NCBI GenBank assembly: GCA_036741355.1
Contig: DAINSK010000002.1
Coordinates: forward strand, 62,001 to 126,000
Length of the DNA stretch: 64,000 nucleotides
Source: JBBRGK01 sp036741355
GTDB taxonomy: Bacteria; Chloroflexota; Dehalococcoidia; CAUJGQ01
Direction: 5' to 3'
The notes beneath the pieces were generated by a model. It was not told where the DNA came from. It made no database searches and saw nothing but the letters and a program-made list of their open reading frames with translations. Position numbers and translations under genes: made by a program. Of the stretch, positions 7,922-15,456 are shown piece after piece (the stretch's first letter is position 1; each line of letters begins with the position of its first letter).

Positions 7922-9103
7922 CTATGGGCCCGCAGCGATCTCGTCGGCCGTGAGGTAGCACGCCGGATCCGGCCCGGCCATGTCGCCGGTAGCGCTCTCC
8001 GCCCGCACGCGCAGGTTGCCGTTGCACCAGTCGTAGAACCTGCACTCGGCACAGCGCCCACCAATGCGTCCGCGGCGGTTTCGATAGAACGCCAGCAGCG
8101 GGTTCGAGAGGTCGCTCCAGATCGCCGAAAACGGCCGTTGGCGGATGTTGCCCAGCGTCTGATGCCACGAGAACTGGTCCGGGTGTACGTTGCCCTGCGG
8201 ATCCACGCAGCCGATAGCGATCCCGCTCTGGTTCCCGCCGTTCCAGCTCAGGAGCTCGGCCACCTCGGCCGCCCGTTCGGGCTGGTGTTCGCGGAGCCAG
8301 AGATACAGAAACGGCGCATCGGCGTGGTTGTCCACGGTGAGCAGCTCGCGATCATCGCCCTCGGGCCAGCCCGCCACCCAGTCGAAGACGTTCGCGATCA
8401 GTGATCGCGTCACCTCGGGCTGTAAGTCGTAACCGCTGATGAGCGCTCCCCGCCCGGCATAGGCGAGGTGGTAAATGCACATCCGGTTGATACGTTCCTC
8501 TGTCATGAAGCGCATCAGGTCGGGTAGTTCCGCTGCGTTCTTGGCGTGGACCGTCATGCGAAGGCCGACCCGCAGACCCTCTGCTTGGCACGCCTTGATT
8601 CCCGCAACCGAGGCTGCGAACGCGCCGCGCGCGCCGCGCACGAGATCGTGGGTTCGCTCCAGGCCGTCCAGGCTCACGCCGACGTACGAGACCCCCACCT
8701 CGCGCAACTGCCGCGCCTCGCCCGGTCCAAGCTGCGTGCCGTTGGTGGAGAGAACCGCACGCAACCCCCTGTCGCGTGCATGGCGCATTAACTCAAAGAG
8801 ATCGGGCCGGAGCAGCGGCTCGCCGCCTGAGAACATCACCACCGGCACGCCGAACGCGGCCAGGTCATCCAGCAGGGCGCAGCCCTCTTGTGTCGTCAGC
8901 TCCCCCGGATAGTCACGGTCCGTGGACGAGGCGTAGCAGTGCATGCAGTGCAGGTTGCAACGCTGAGTCACGTTCCAGACGACCACTGGGCGCTTGTCAG
9001 CCGAGAAGTGCAGAAGGTGTGCCGGAGCGCGGCTGCTGCGTCCGTAGCGCAGGACGTCGGTCGTGCGCACGCTGCCGCGAATGAGGGCGGAAACGCTAAG
9101 CAT
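7922..9103 (-). CDS. Radical SAM/SPASM protein, AhbC/NirJ-like
   Basis: A 393-residue radical SAM enzyme. The N-terminal LRYGRSSRAPAHLLHFS segment, VVVWNVTQRCNLHCMHCYAS (CxxxCxxC binding the SAM-cleaving 4Fe-4S cluster), FSGGEPLLRPDLFEL, CIYHLAYAGRG and GNVHPDQFSWHQTLGNIR are characteristic of the AhbC (12,18-didecarboxysiroheme deacetylase) and NirJ group. The C-terminal SPASM region RCAECRFYDWCNGNLRVRA with a later Cys would hold an auxiliary cluster. This suggests siroheme-dependent heme or heme-d1-like synthesis. It overlaps the preceding radical SAM gene by 8 bases. AhbA/B and other heme genes are not visible here. Confidence 0.8.
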   Translation of the reverse strand: MLSVSALIRGSVRTTDVLRYGRSSRAPAHLLHFSADKRPVVVWNVTQRCNLHCMHCYASSTDRDYPGELTTQEGCALLDDLAAFGVPVVMFSGGEPLLRPDLFELMRHARDRGLRAVLSTNGTQLGPGEARQLREVGVSYVGVSLDGLERTHDLVRGARGAFAASVAGIKACQAEGLRVGLRMTVHAKNAAELPDLMRFMTEERINRMCIYHLAYAGRGALISGYDLQPEVTRSLIANVFDWVAGWPEGDDRELLTVDNHADAPFLYLWLREHQPERAAEVAELLSWNGGNQSGIAIGCVDPQGNVHPDQFSWHQTLGNIRQRPFSAIWSDLSNPLLAFYRNRRGRIGGRCAECRFYDWCNGNLRVRAESATGDMAGPDPACYLTADEIAAGP

Positions 9104-10244
9104 CGTTGCTCCTTCCGAAGCCTGCCGGAATGTAGCTGCACGACGGGTCCTCCGCCAGCTCGTCGCCTGTTACCGCCCAGGCGCGCGCCCGCGACCCGCC
9201 GCACACCGCGCGGTATTCGCACACGCCGCACCGGCCCTTAAGGAGGGTGCGGTCACGCAGGCGGCGGAACAGCGGAGTTTGACGGTACACGTCGGCGAGC
9301 GGCTGTGTGCGCACATTGCCGGCGACCAGGGGTAGGAAACCGGACGGCGAGACATCGCCGACGTGCGAGACGAAGCAGAAACCGTCCCCGTCATTCACCG
9401 CTCGGGTCGGCCGGCTGCCGCTCCCGAACGAGAAGCCTGCTCCGGCGATGTGAGCAGGCATTCCCCGGCGCTCGGCGCGCTGCGCGAGGATGCGCCGGAA
9501 CTGCATGGCGGCCGTCGTGCGAACGTCGAACGCAGCTGTGCCCGCAAGCTCTGCAAGCCACAACATGACCCGTTCATGTTCGGCGGCGTTGAGCATCAGG
9601 CTCCTGTCGGCGCGACCGGTGGGCACGAGGAAGAAGACGCTCCACATCACCGCGCCGGCCTTGGTCAGCAACGCCGGGATATCTTCGAGCTCATCCACAT
9701 TCAAGCGGTTGACCGTTGTCCCGACCTGCAGCGGCAGGGAGAGCTCCCGCACGCGCGTCATCGCGCGCAGGGTGCGCTCGAAGGAGCCGGCGACACCGCG
9801 GAAGCCGTCGTGCGTTGCTGCCGTCGCGCCATCCAGCGATAGGTGCAGGCGGTGCGTTCCCGCGTCCTGCGCCTGCTCGAGGGCGGCGCGGGTAAGCCTG
9901 CCTGTGACGCTGGGGGAGAAGCCGACCTGCAGGCCGCGCATGCGGGCATGGGCGATTAAATCGAAGCAGTCGTCGCGCATGAGCGGGTCCCCGCCCGTGA
10001 TGACCAGGACGGGCGTGCCCATCTTGGCGACCTGATCGATGAGCTCCAGTCCTTCGGCGGTGGACAGCTCACGAGGGTCGCGTCGTGGCTGCGCCATGGC
10101 CCGACAATGCACGCAGGCAAGAGCGCAGGCGCGCGTGACCTCCCAGGCCACCGTGAAGGGCGCCCTGCTGAAATCGACGTCGAACAGCGACGGCCGCGCT
10201 CCCGGCAGCTTCGTCCTCGGTACCATGCTGTCGTCCTGCGGCAT
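9096..10244 (-). CDS. Radical SAM/SPASM protein, AhbD-like (TIGR04053-type)
   Basis: A 382-residue paralogue of the following gene. It has VAWEVTRACALACVHCRAMA (CxxxCxxC), ITGGDPLMRDDCFDL, and a SPASM C terminus KGRCGVCEYRAVCGGSRARA plus a further Cys (AEDPSCSY). The layout matches AhbD heme synthase relatives (decarboxylation of Fe-coproporphyrin III side chains) and the TIGR04053 radical SAM/SPASM family; the latter seems closer. ATG 10244 is preferred to GTG 10286 because GAGAGG lies about 10 bases upstream. The pair, transcribed together downstream of SQR, points to a two-enzyme porphyrin or peptide-modifying step. Confidence 0.75.
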   Translation of the reverse strand: MPQDDSMVPRTKLPGARPSLFDVDFSRAPFTVAWEVTRACALACVHCRAMAQPRRDPRELSTAEGLELIDQVAKMGTPVLVITGGDPLMRDDCFDLIAHARMRGLQVGFSPSVTGRLTRAALEQAQDAGTHRLHLSLDGATAATHDGFRGVAGSFERTLRAMTRVRELSLPLQVGTTVNRLNVDELEDIPALLTKAGAVMWSVFFLVPTGRADRSLMLNAAEHERVMLWLAELAGTAAFDVRTTAAMQFRRILAQRAERRGMPAHIAGAGFSFGSGSRPTRAVNDGDGFCFVSHVGDVSPSGFLPLVAGNVRTQPLADVYRQTPLFRRLRDRTLLKGRCGVCEYRAVCGGSRARAWAVTGDELAEDPSCSYIPAGFGRSNDA

Positions 10245-10336
10245 ACCCGAGTTCCTCTCCCGCACCACGCTTGGCGCCAATGCCACCTATCAGTGCAGTC
10301 GCCGGAATAGGTGGGACTGCGACCCGCTACCTACAT

Positions 10337-11563
10337 CTACGCGCGGCCCTTCATGATCGCCTTCCAGTAGAGCAGCGGCAGTCCGTATTTTTTCACCAAA
10401 TACATCGACCGCCGCTCCTTCGACTGGTCGATGCGAAAGGTTTCCCTGGGCTTGAGGTCATAGTCGAATTCAGCCATGACGCACTTCCCATAGCCCGTCA
10501 CGAGCGGGCAGGCCGCGTAGCCGTCGTAGCTGGCCGTGAGCGGTTTGCCGTGGATGCAGGCTGCCAGGTTCTGTACCAACACCGGTGCCTGCTTGCGGAT
10601 GGCGGCGCCCGTCTTGCTCGTTGGCAGCGAGCTAGCGTCGCCCAGCGCGAAGACGTTCCGGTACTTGTTGTGTTGGAGCGTGTACTTATCGACGTCCACC
10701 CAGCCAGCCTCGTTGGCCAGTGGGCTACGCCGGATGAAGTCCGGCGCACTCTGCGGCGGCGTCACGTGGATCATGTCGTAGTGCAAGACCGTCTGCTCGC
10801 CCGTGTCGAGGTTCTCGAACACGGCCTCCTTCGTTTCCGGCCGGATCTCGCACAGGTTAGTTCGAAAGCGCGCGTCGATGCCTTTGCGTGCGATCACCTG
10901 TCGCAGGGTCTTCGCGTACTTCTCCACCGGGAAGATGCTGGCGCTCGCCGAGGCGAACACGATCGTCGTCTTGTCGCGCACGCCCTGCCTGCGGAAAGCG
11001 TCGTCGGCCAGGTATGCGATCTTCTGCGGCGCCCCGCCACACTTGACCGGCGTGTTGGGGTGCGTAAAAATAGCCGTCCCGCCCTTGAAGTTCCGGATGA
11101 ACTCCCACGTCTTGTCGACGTACTCGTAGCTGTAGTTGCTGCAGACGCCTTCCTTGCCGATGCTCTCCTGCAGCCCCGTGATCGCGCCCCAGTTGAGCTG
11201 TATGCCCGGCGCCACGACGAGGAAGTCGTAGCCGACCTTCGTCCCGCTCGCGGTGAGCACCGCGTTCTCCTCTGGCAAGAACTCCGCGACGGCGTCGTGG
11301 AGCCATCTCGCGCCCTTGGGAATGACCGAGGCCTCGGTGTGCTGGGTGGCTTCCTTCCTCGCGTCTCCGCCGCCCACCAGCGTCCACAGCGGCTGGTAGT
11401 AGTGCATGCTCGAAGGCTCGATGATCGCGACATCGGTGCCCATGGCGGCGCGCAGCAGCCGTGCTGCCACGCTTATGCCGCCGTTGCCGCCACCGACAAC
11501 GACCACCTGATGGTGGACCTGGATCTGGCTCGCTGTCACTGCTCTCTCCGCGACCTGCACCAT
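10337..11563 (-). CDS. Sulfide:quinone oxidoreductase-type FAD/NAD(P) oxidoreductase
   Basis: A 408-residue flavoprotein that would oxidise sulfide to sulfane sulfur and reduce quinone at the membrane surface. It has an N-terminal Rossmann FAD motif GGGNGGISVAARLL, a YYQPLWTLVGGG segment, Cys in EGVCSNYSYE, and VKCGGAPQKIAYL with the second redox Cys, as in type II (mitochondrial SQOR-like) SQR; the C-terminal QAPVLVQNL is also typical. ATG 11563 has GGGGAGGGG about 8 bases upstream; an upstream in-frame extension of 53 residues looks non-coding. It precedes the two radical SAM genes on the same strand. Confidence 0.82.
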   Translation of the reverse strand: MVQVAERAVTASQIQVHHQVVVVGGGNGGISVAARLLRAAMGTDVAIIEPSSMHYYQPLWTLVGGGDARKEATQHTEASVIPKGARWLHDAVAEFLPEENAVLTASGTKVGYDFLVVAPGIQLNWGAITGLQESIGKEGVCSNYSYEYVDKTWEFIRNFKGGTAIFTHPNTPVKCGGAPQKIAYLADDAFRRQGVRDKTTIVFASASASIFPVEKYAKTLRQVIARKGIDARFRTNLCEIRPETKEAVFENLDTGEQTVLHYDMIHVTPPQSAPDFIRRSPLANEAGWVDVDKYTLQHNKYRNVFALGDASSLPTSKTGAAIRKQAPVLVQNLAACIHGKPLTASYDGYAACPLVTGYGKCVMAEFDYDLKPRETFRIDQSKERRSMYLVKKYGLPLLYWKAIMKGRA

Positions 11564-11733
11564 GGCACTTCCCCTCCCCGATGAATGCGCGCCCAACTGG
11601 TGCGCGGCCGGCGGATCCCCGGACGGCTCCGACAGGTGCAGAGGCCGCGCGGCGCCTGCTTGGAGTTCAGCGTCAGTATGGACACAGCCGGAGGGGGGTG
11701 GCTGTCGGGCAAATTCGGTCACGGTGTGGTGGA

Positions 11734-11877
11734 TTACCCGACCTCGGCTTCAGCCTTAAGCTCTGCCTTGGCTTCCTCGTAGTGGAGCCGGTAACTGCCG
11801 TCGCGGAGCCACGGCCATTCATACTTTCTAATGCCGGGGTACAGCGGTCGCCTTTGGCTTGGTACCACGCACCGCAT
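11734..11877 (-). CDS. possible small ORF or C-terminal gene fragment, 47 aa
   Basis: A short frame (MRCVVPSQRRPLYPGI at the start, LRDGSYRLHYEEAKAELKAE near the end) lies between SQR and the resolvase remnant. The C-terminal half is charged and helix-like with normal codon usage, unlike the other frames here. It has no convincing Shine-Dalgarno and no family I recognise. It may be the leftover 3' end of a gene broken by the same event that left the resolvase fragment. Confidence 0.3.
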   Translation of the reverse strand: MRCVVPSQRRPLYPGIRKYEWPWLRDGSYRLHYEEAKAELKAEAEVG

Positions 11878-11911
11878 CTATACGCACATCCGCACGGGGC
11901 CGCTGGCGCGG

Positions 11912-12014
11912 TCACCGTGCGTGTGAGGCAGCGAGGCCGGCGCTGGTGCGTTCGCGGATGAGCTCGCGCTCGAACTCAGCGAGGGCCCCGAAGATGTGGA
12001 AGACGAGCATCGCC
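11912..12014 (-). pseudogene. serine recombinase (resolvase) fragment
   Basis: The minus strand reads AMLVFHIFGALAEFERELIR then ERTSAGLAASHAR and a TGA at 11912-11914. This is the conserved stretch around the end of the catalytic domain and long E-helix of Tn3-type resolvases/invertases (FHIFGALAEFERELIRERT). No active-site Ser region, no HTH and no inverted repeats remain, so only about 100 bp of the gene survives. The surrounding 11564-12066 interval holds no intact gene. Confidence 0.75.
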
Positions 12015-12066
12015 ACTCAGAGCATCGGCAGGGCGGGCCGTCCCCGTGTCTGGGGATGCGCCACGG

Positions 12067-12615
12067 TTAGCCGGCCGTCGGCACGGGATCACGTTTGTCG
12101 CTCGCGAGGCGCTCAAGCGGCAGGTGGAGGATGATCTCACAGACGGGGTCATCCCACTTGCGGTTGGTGATCAGATCCACTTTGGGCGGCACGCCCAGCG
12201 CCTCATACCAGCCGTCAAAGCGCGAGAAACAGCCGCACGCCGTCACGCCCGTCCAGGACGGGTCACTGAACCGCTCGAACAGCGGACAGCGGCTAACCTT
12301 GATCTGCACGCCATCTTGCGCAGCCTGGGCCACAGCGGTCGTCGCCTCCGTCTGCAGGTACAATTCGACCGCGGTTTGCAGCGCGTCGCGGACCACCTCC
12401 GGCGCCAGCGGCGGCCGGAGGCTGAGGGCCGCGATCATGTGCTGCATTTCGACGTAGCCCTGCGCCCGTTGCTGGGCGTGGTATGTCTCATTGGTCTTAC
12501 GCCAGCCGCGCGTTTGCACCAGGTGCGTAGGCCAGTCGACGTTCTCGGCGGCCGCCGCAAGGGCGCGCAACTGGGTCGTCGTCTCCGGTGGTAGTGTTGC
12601 AAGCAGCGTTGTCAT
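12067..12615 (-). CDS. L-2-amino-thiazoline-4-carboxylate hydrolase-like protein
   Basis: A 182-residue protein. An N-terminal helical half is followed by VSRCPLFERF, TACGCFSRFDGWYEALG and KWDDPVCEIILHL; this spacing of Cys-Pro, an acidic/aromatic middle and a late (G)D-x-x-C strand resembles the ATC-hydrolase-like family (Pfam ATC_hydrolase), in which most members have unknown substrates. GGAGG lies about 8-9 bases before the ATG. It follows the Fe-S flavoprotein gene by 53 bp on the same strand, so a role in redox or cysteine/sulfur chemistry is conceivable. Confidence 0.5.
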   Translation of the reverse strand: MTTLLATLPPETTTQLRALAAAAENVDWPTHLVQTRGWRKTNETYHAQQRAQGYVEMQHMIAALSLRPPLAPEVVRDALQTAVELYLQTEATTAVAQAAQDGVQIKVSRCPLFERFSDPSWTGVTACGCFSRFDGWYEALGVPPKVDLITNRKWDDPVCEIILHLPLERLASDKRDPVPTAG

Positions 12616-12668
12616 GGTCCTTCACCTCCGGCCGGCTTGTTCATCAAGCGGCGTAACTTCTGGTGGCT

Positions 12669-14507
12669 TTACCCCACCGCGGCCAGACGCTCCAATCCAA
12701 CGGAAATCGGCGCCGCTGACAGCGGTTCTAAGCTCAGGCAGCCGTTCGGACAGCGGTTCACACAAAGGCCACAGCGGATGCAAGCCGTCTCATCCAGCAC
12801 CAGTGCCGCACCGTCAGGCCAGCGCGCTGCCGCCGCCAAGGCCGGGGCGGCGTCGTCACCATCGATGCTGGCGATGCACTCCTGGTCCACTAATGAGAGA
12901 CACCCGTAGGGACAGATCCCGACACAACGTCCGCACAGCAGACAGTCGTCGGCGTCGAACACCAGGTTGAGTTGGCACTGGAGACAGCGCTGCGCCTCCC
13001 GCTGAGCGGCCTCGGCGCTGTAGCTCACCTCGGCCACCCGCCGCGACCCATCCGCCAGGACTTCGCGGCTCGTCTCCGGCTGGCGGGGCAGGCGGTCATA
13101 GTCGTCGCCACCGTACGTGCGCCGCACCAGCGTTGCCGCTGTCCATGCGGGGACGGCGACACGGTCGCGGTTGGCGGATACGGGCGGTGGTGTTCCCACA
13201 AGATAGGTGTGGATGGCGGCGGCGGCATCGCGGCCGCCGGCGATCGCCTCTGCCACGGATGAGGGGCCGCTCAGCGCATCGCCCGCCGCAAACAGGCCTG
13301 CAGGCCAGCCGGCCGGGTGCAAGGAGCCACGGTCAGACGCATCGTGCCGGGCTGATAGCTCGCTGTCGCCCAGCCGCGGCAGCGCCGTCCGCTGGCCGAT
13401 AGCGACGATTAGCGAGTCGGCGGGCCGGAACTGCGTCGCGGCGTCAGCCAGTTTGTTGCCGTCGCCATCAAGCAACTCGACCTCCACGCCTTCGACCGCC
13501 GCCTGGCCGGAAATGCGCGTCACGCGCGCCTCGAAGAGGAACTCAACGCCCTCCTCCTCGGCCACGGCCCTCTCGGCAGGGTCGTAGGGCAGGCGCTGCC
13601 CGGGGAGCATCTCGATGACCACCACGGTCCGCGCCCCCAGGCGCACCGCGCTGCGGGCGCAGTCCAATCCCACCAGGCCCGCGCCGACCACGACCACCCG
13701 CTCACCCAGCGGTGGCGGGTCGTCGCGGCCCACAGCCTTCATGAACTCCAGGCCGGTGAAGACGCCGGACAGCTCTGTACCCGGCAGACGCAACTGGACG
13801 GGCAGTTGACAGCCCGTCGCCAGCAGCAGTGCATCGTAATCGGCCAACAGCGCCTCCAATGACACGTCGGCGCCGACCCGAACGGGGACATGCACCTCGA
13901 CCCCCGCAGTGCGGAGGCGTTGCCATCGCGCCTCGATCACAGCGCGTGGGAGGCGAAACTCGGGAATGGCGGTCATGAGCGTGCCGCCCAGGGCCTCGGC
14001 TTCATAGACGCTCACGCCGTGTCCCCAACTGCGCAGCTCCCGGGCTGCGGCCATGGCGGCCGGCCCGGAGCCCACCAGCGCGACGCGCCGGCCGGTAGGC
14101 CGGGCGGCGGGAGTATCGTCCTCGGTCGCATCCTGACCAAACTCCACCGCGGCTCGCTTCAGTTGGCGGATCGCTACCGGCGCATCGATCAGGCCTCGGC
14201 GGCAGGCCGTTTCGCACGGCCGCGGGCAGACGAGGCACAGAACCTCAGGCAAGAGGTTGTCCGCCTCGACCACGGCCGCGGCCTCGGTAAACTGGCCCGC
14301 CGCGGTCAGGGCCACGTAGCGGGGCACATCGGTGGCCAGCGGGCAGGCGGTGACGCACGGCAGGTTGTCGCGCAACCAGCGCGAGTCCCCACTGCCCACC
14401 GCCAGGGGTATGGAAGTGCGCTGCACAGCAGGGGCCTGGAAGTCCAGGGGCACCAGCCCGAGCAGCCGCAGGCGTGGAGGCCTGTCCGTCATCTGCAGGT
14501 ATGGCAT
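12669..14507 (-). CDS. GltD-like FAD oxidoreductase with C-terminal ferredoxin domains
   Basis: A 612-residue protein of the glutamate-synthase-small-subunit/NADPH-dependent oxidoreductase family. An N-terminal Fe-S helical domain (CVTACPLATDVPRYV with CLVCPRPCETACRRG) precedes two nucleotide-binding domains (GSGPAAMAAARELRSWGH for FAD and GAGLVGLDCARSAVRLGA for NAD(P)H). Near the C terminus come CLQC, then ferredoxin-type motifs CLLCGRCVGICPYGC and CIRCGLCVNRCPNGC, probably two further 4Fe-4S clusters. It could bifurcate electrons or supply reduced ferredoxin to the downstream enzymes. ATG 14507 fits GAGGAGGG 8 bases away better than the ATG at 14513 or upstream in-frame codons. Confidence 0.83.
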   Translation of the reverse strand: MPYLQMTDRPPRLRLLGLVPLDFQAPAVQRTSIPLAVGSGDSRWLRDNLPCVTACPLATDVPRYVALTAAGQFTEAAAVVEADNLLPEVLCLVCPRPCETACRRGLIDAPVAIRQLKRAAVEFGQDATEDDTPAARPTGRRVALVGSGPAAMAAARELRSWGHGVSVYEAEALGGTLMTAIPEFRLPRAVIEARWQRLRTAGVEVHVPVRVGADVSLEALLADYDALLLATGCQLPVQLRLPGTELSGVFTGLEFMKAVGRDDPPPLGERVVVVGAGLVGLDCARSAVRLGARTVVVIEMLPGQRLPYDPAERAVAEEEGVEFLFEARVTRISGQAAVEGVEVELLDGDGNKLADAATQFRPADSLIVAIGQRTALPRLGDSELSARHDASDRGSLHPAGWPAGLFAAGDALSGPSSVAEAIAGGRDAAAAIHTYLVGTPPPVSANRDRVAVPAWTAATLVRRTYGGDDYDRLPRQPETSREVLADGSRRVAEVSYSAEAAQREAQRCLQCQLNLVFDADDCLLCGRCVGICPYGCLSLVDQECIASIDGDDAAPALAAAARWPDGAALVLDETACIRCGLCVNRCPNGCLSLEPLSAAPISVGLERLAAVG

Positions 14508-14659
14508 GGTCATTTCCCTCCTCAACCGCTCCGGTGCATTGCGATGCCGGGGAGCAAGGTACGCGTCGAGGCCGTCTGTCGGGGCGCAACATCTTCGGTG
14601 TCGCCAGCGTTGCCCTGCAGGTAGTCGTCCTCGTTCACATCCGAATTCTCGAACCAACA

Positions 14660-14678
14660 ACACCGCAACACAGCGGTG
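14660..14678. promoter_or_regulatory. inverted repeat in the divergent promoter region
   Basis: ACACCGC (14660-14666) and GCGGTG (14673-14678) form an inverted repeat between the divergent flavoprotein and response-regulator genes. A second imperfect dyad, ACCCCTG-TTTTG-CAGGTGT, lies about 15 bases downstream. Similar half-sites occur at 29582-29598 in front of the paralogous regulator, so this may be an autoregulatory binding site. Confidence 0.35.
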
Positions 14679-14805
14679 CAAACCCCTGTTTTGCAGGTGT
14701 GAAATCCCAGAGGTTGAAGCACGGGAGCAATCCGGGGTAATCACGGGGGTGATCTGCCCGGTGCCTATTCAGAGGGGCTCGGTTAAACTTCACGGGGGGC
14801 TACCA

Positions 14806-15456
14806 ATGGCTATCAGCATCTTCATCGCAGAGGATCACCCGCTGTTTCGGGAAAGCACACGGCGAATCCTTGAGCAACAATCGGACATGACCGTGGTCGG
14901 AGAGGCGGACGATGGGTCAAGTGCGGTGAAAAGCGTCCTCCTGCTTCAGCCCGACGTGGCAGTTCTCGACATACGAATGCCTGGCCTCAACGGTGTGGAA
15001 GCAACACGCCAGATTCGTAAGGAAGCTGGCAAAACGGCAGTCCTGATTCTCACCGCCTACGACGATGACAATTACGTGCGAGCGCTGTTGGAGGCGGGTG
15101 CAGCAGGCTACCTCTTGAAGACGGTGCGGGCGGGCGACCTCGTTGACGCAGTGCGGCGGGTACACGCCGGAGAGGTGGTTCTCCATCCGGACATTGCCCA
15201 CAAGTTGGGTCGATTGCTCTCGAACAAACCGGATGCCGATATGACGCGGCTAACCAATAAAGAGATGGATGTGCTGGCACTGGTGTGTCGCGGACTCCGA
15301 AATAAGGAAATCGCCAGCGAGCTGACGATCAGCGTCAAGACCGTCGAGGGGCACCTGGATACGATCTTCAACAAGCTCGGCTTGAGGTCCCGCACTGAGG
15401 TCGCCCTCTACTCCTCGTCGCGAGGCTGGTTCTCCGAGGGCCAGGTTCGGCCATGA
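14806..15456 (+). CDS. NarL/LuxR-family response regulator
   Basis: A 216-residue two-component regulator. The receiver domain (residues about 1-120) has the acidic pair in FIAEDHP, the phospho-acceptor Asp in DVAVLDIRMPG, the ILTAYDDD Thr and Lys in GYLLKT. The output domain has a LuxR-type HTH (LTNKEMDVLALVCRGLRNKE and LTISVKTVEGHLDTIFNKLG). ATG 14806 is chosen because the fold begins at MAISIFIAEDHP and GGGGGG precedes it; the in-frame upstream region is not coding-like. It overlaps the kinase gene by ATGA and is paralogous to 29737-30393. Confidence 0.92.
   Translation: MAISIFIAEDHPLFRESTRRILEQQSDMTVVGEADDGSSAVKSVLLLQPDVAVLDIRMPGLNGVEATRQIRKEAGKTAVLILTAYDDDNYVRALLEAGAAGYLLKTVRAGDLVDAVRRVHAGEVVLHPDIAHKLGRLLSNKPDADMTRLTNKEMDVLALVCRGLRNKEIASELTISVKTVEGHLDTIFNKLGLRSRTEVALYSSSRGWFSEGQVRP

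Noticed and set aside
10271..11584. 437-codon plus-strand frame opposite the SQR gene
   Set aside because: It is antisense to a clear flavoprotein, has His/Arg-rich shadow composition and no domain.
10337..11722. SQR start at 11722 giving 461 residues
   Set aside because: The extra 53 residues show no flavoprotein similarity and the ATG at 11563 has a strong ribosome-binding site.
11461..11961. possible transposase in the plus-strand frame near the resolvase remnant
   Set aside because: No catalytic motif and no similarity to transposases could be seen; only the minus strand carries the resolvase fragment.
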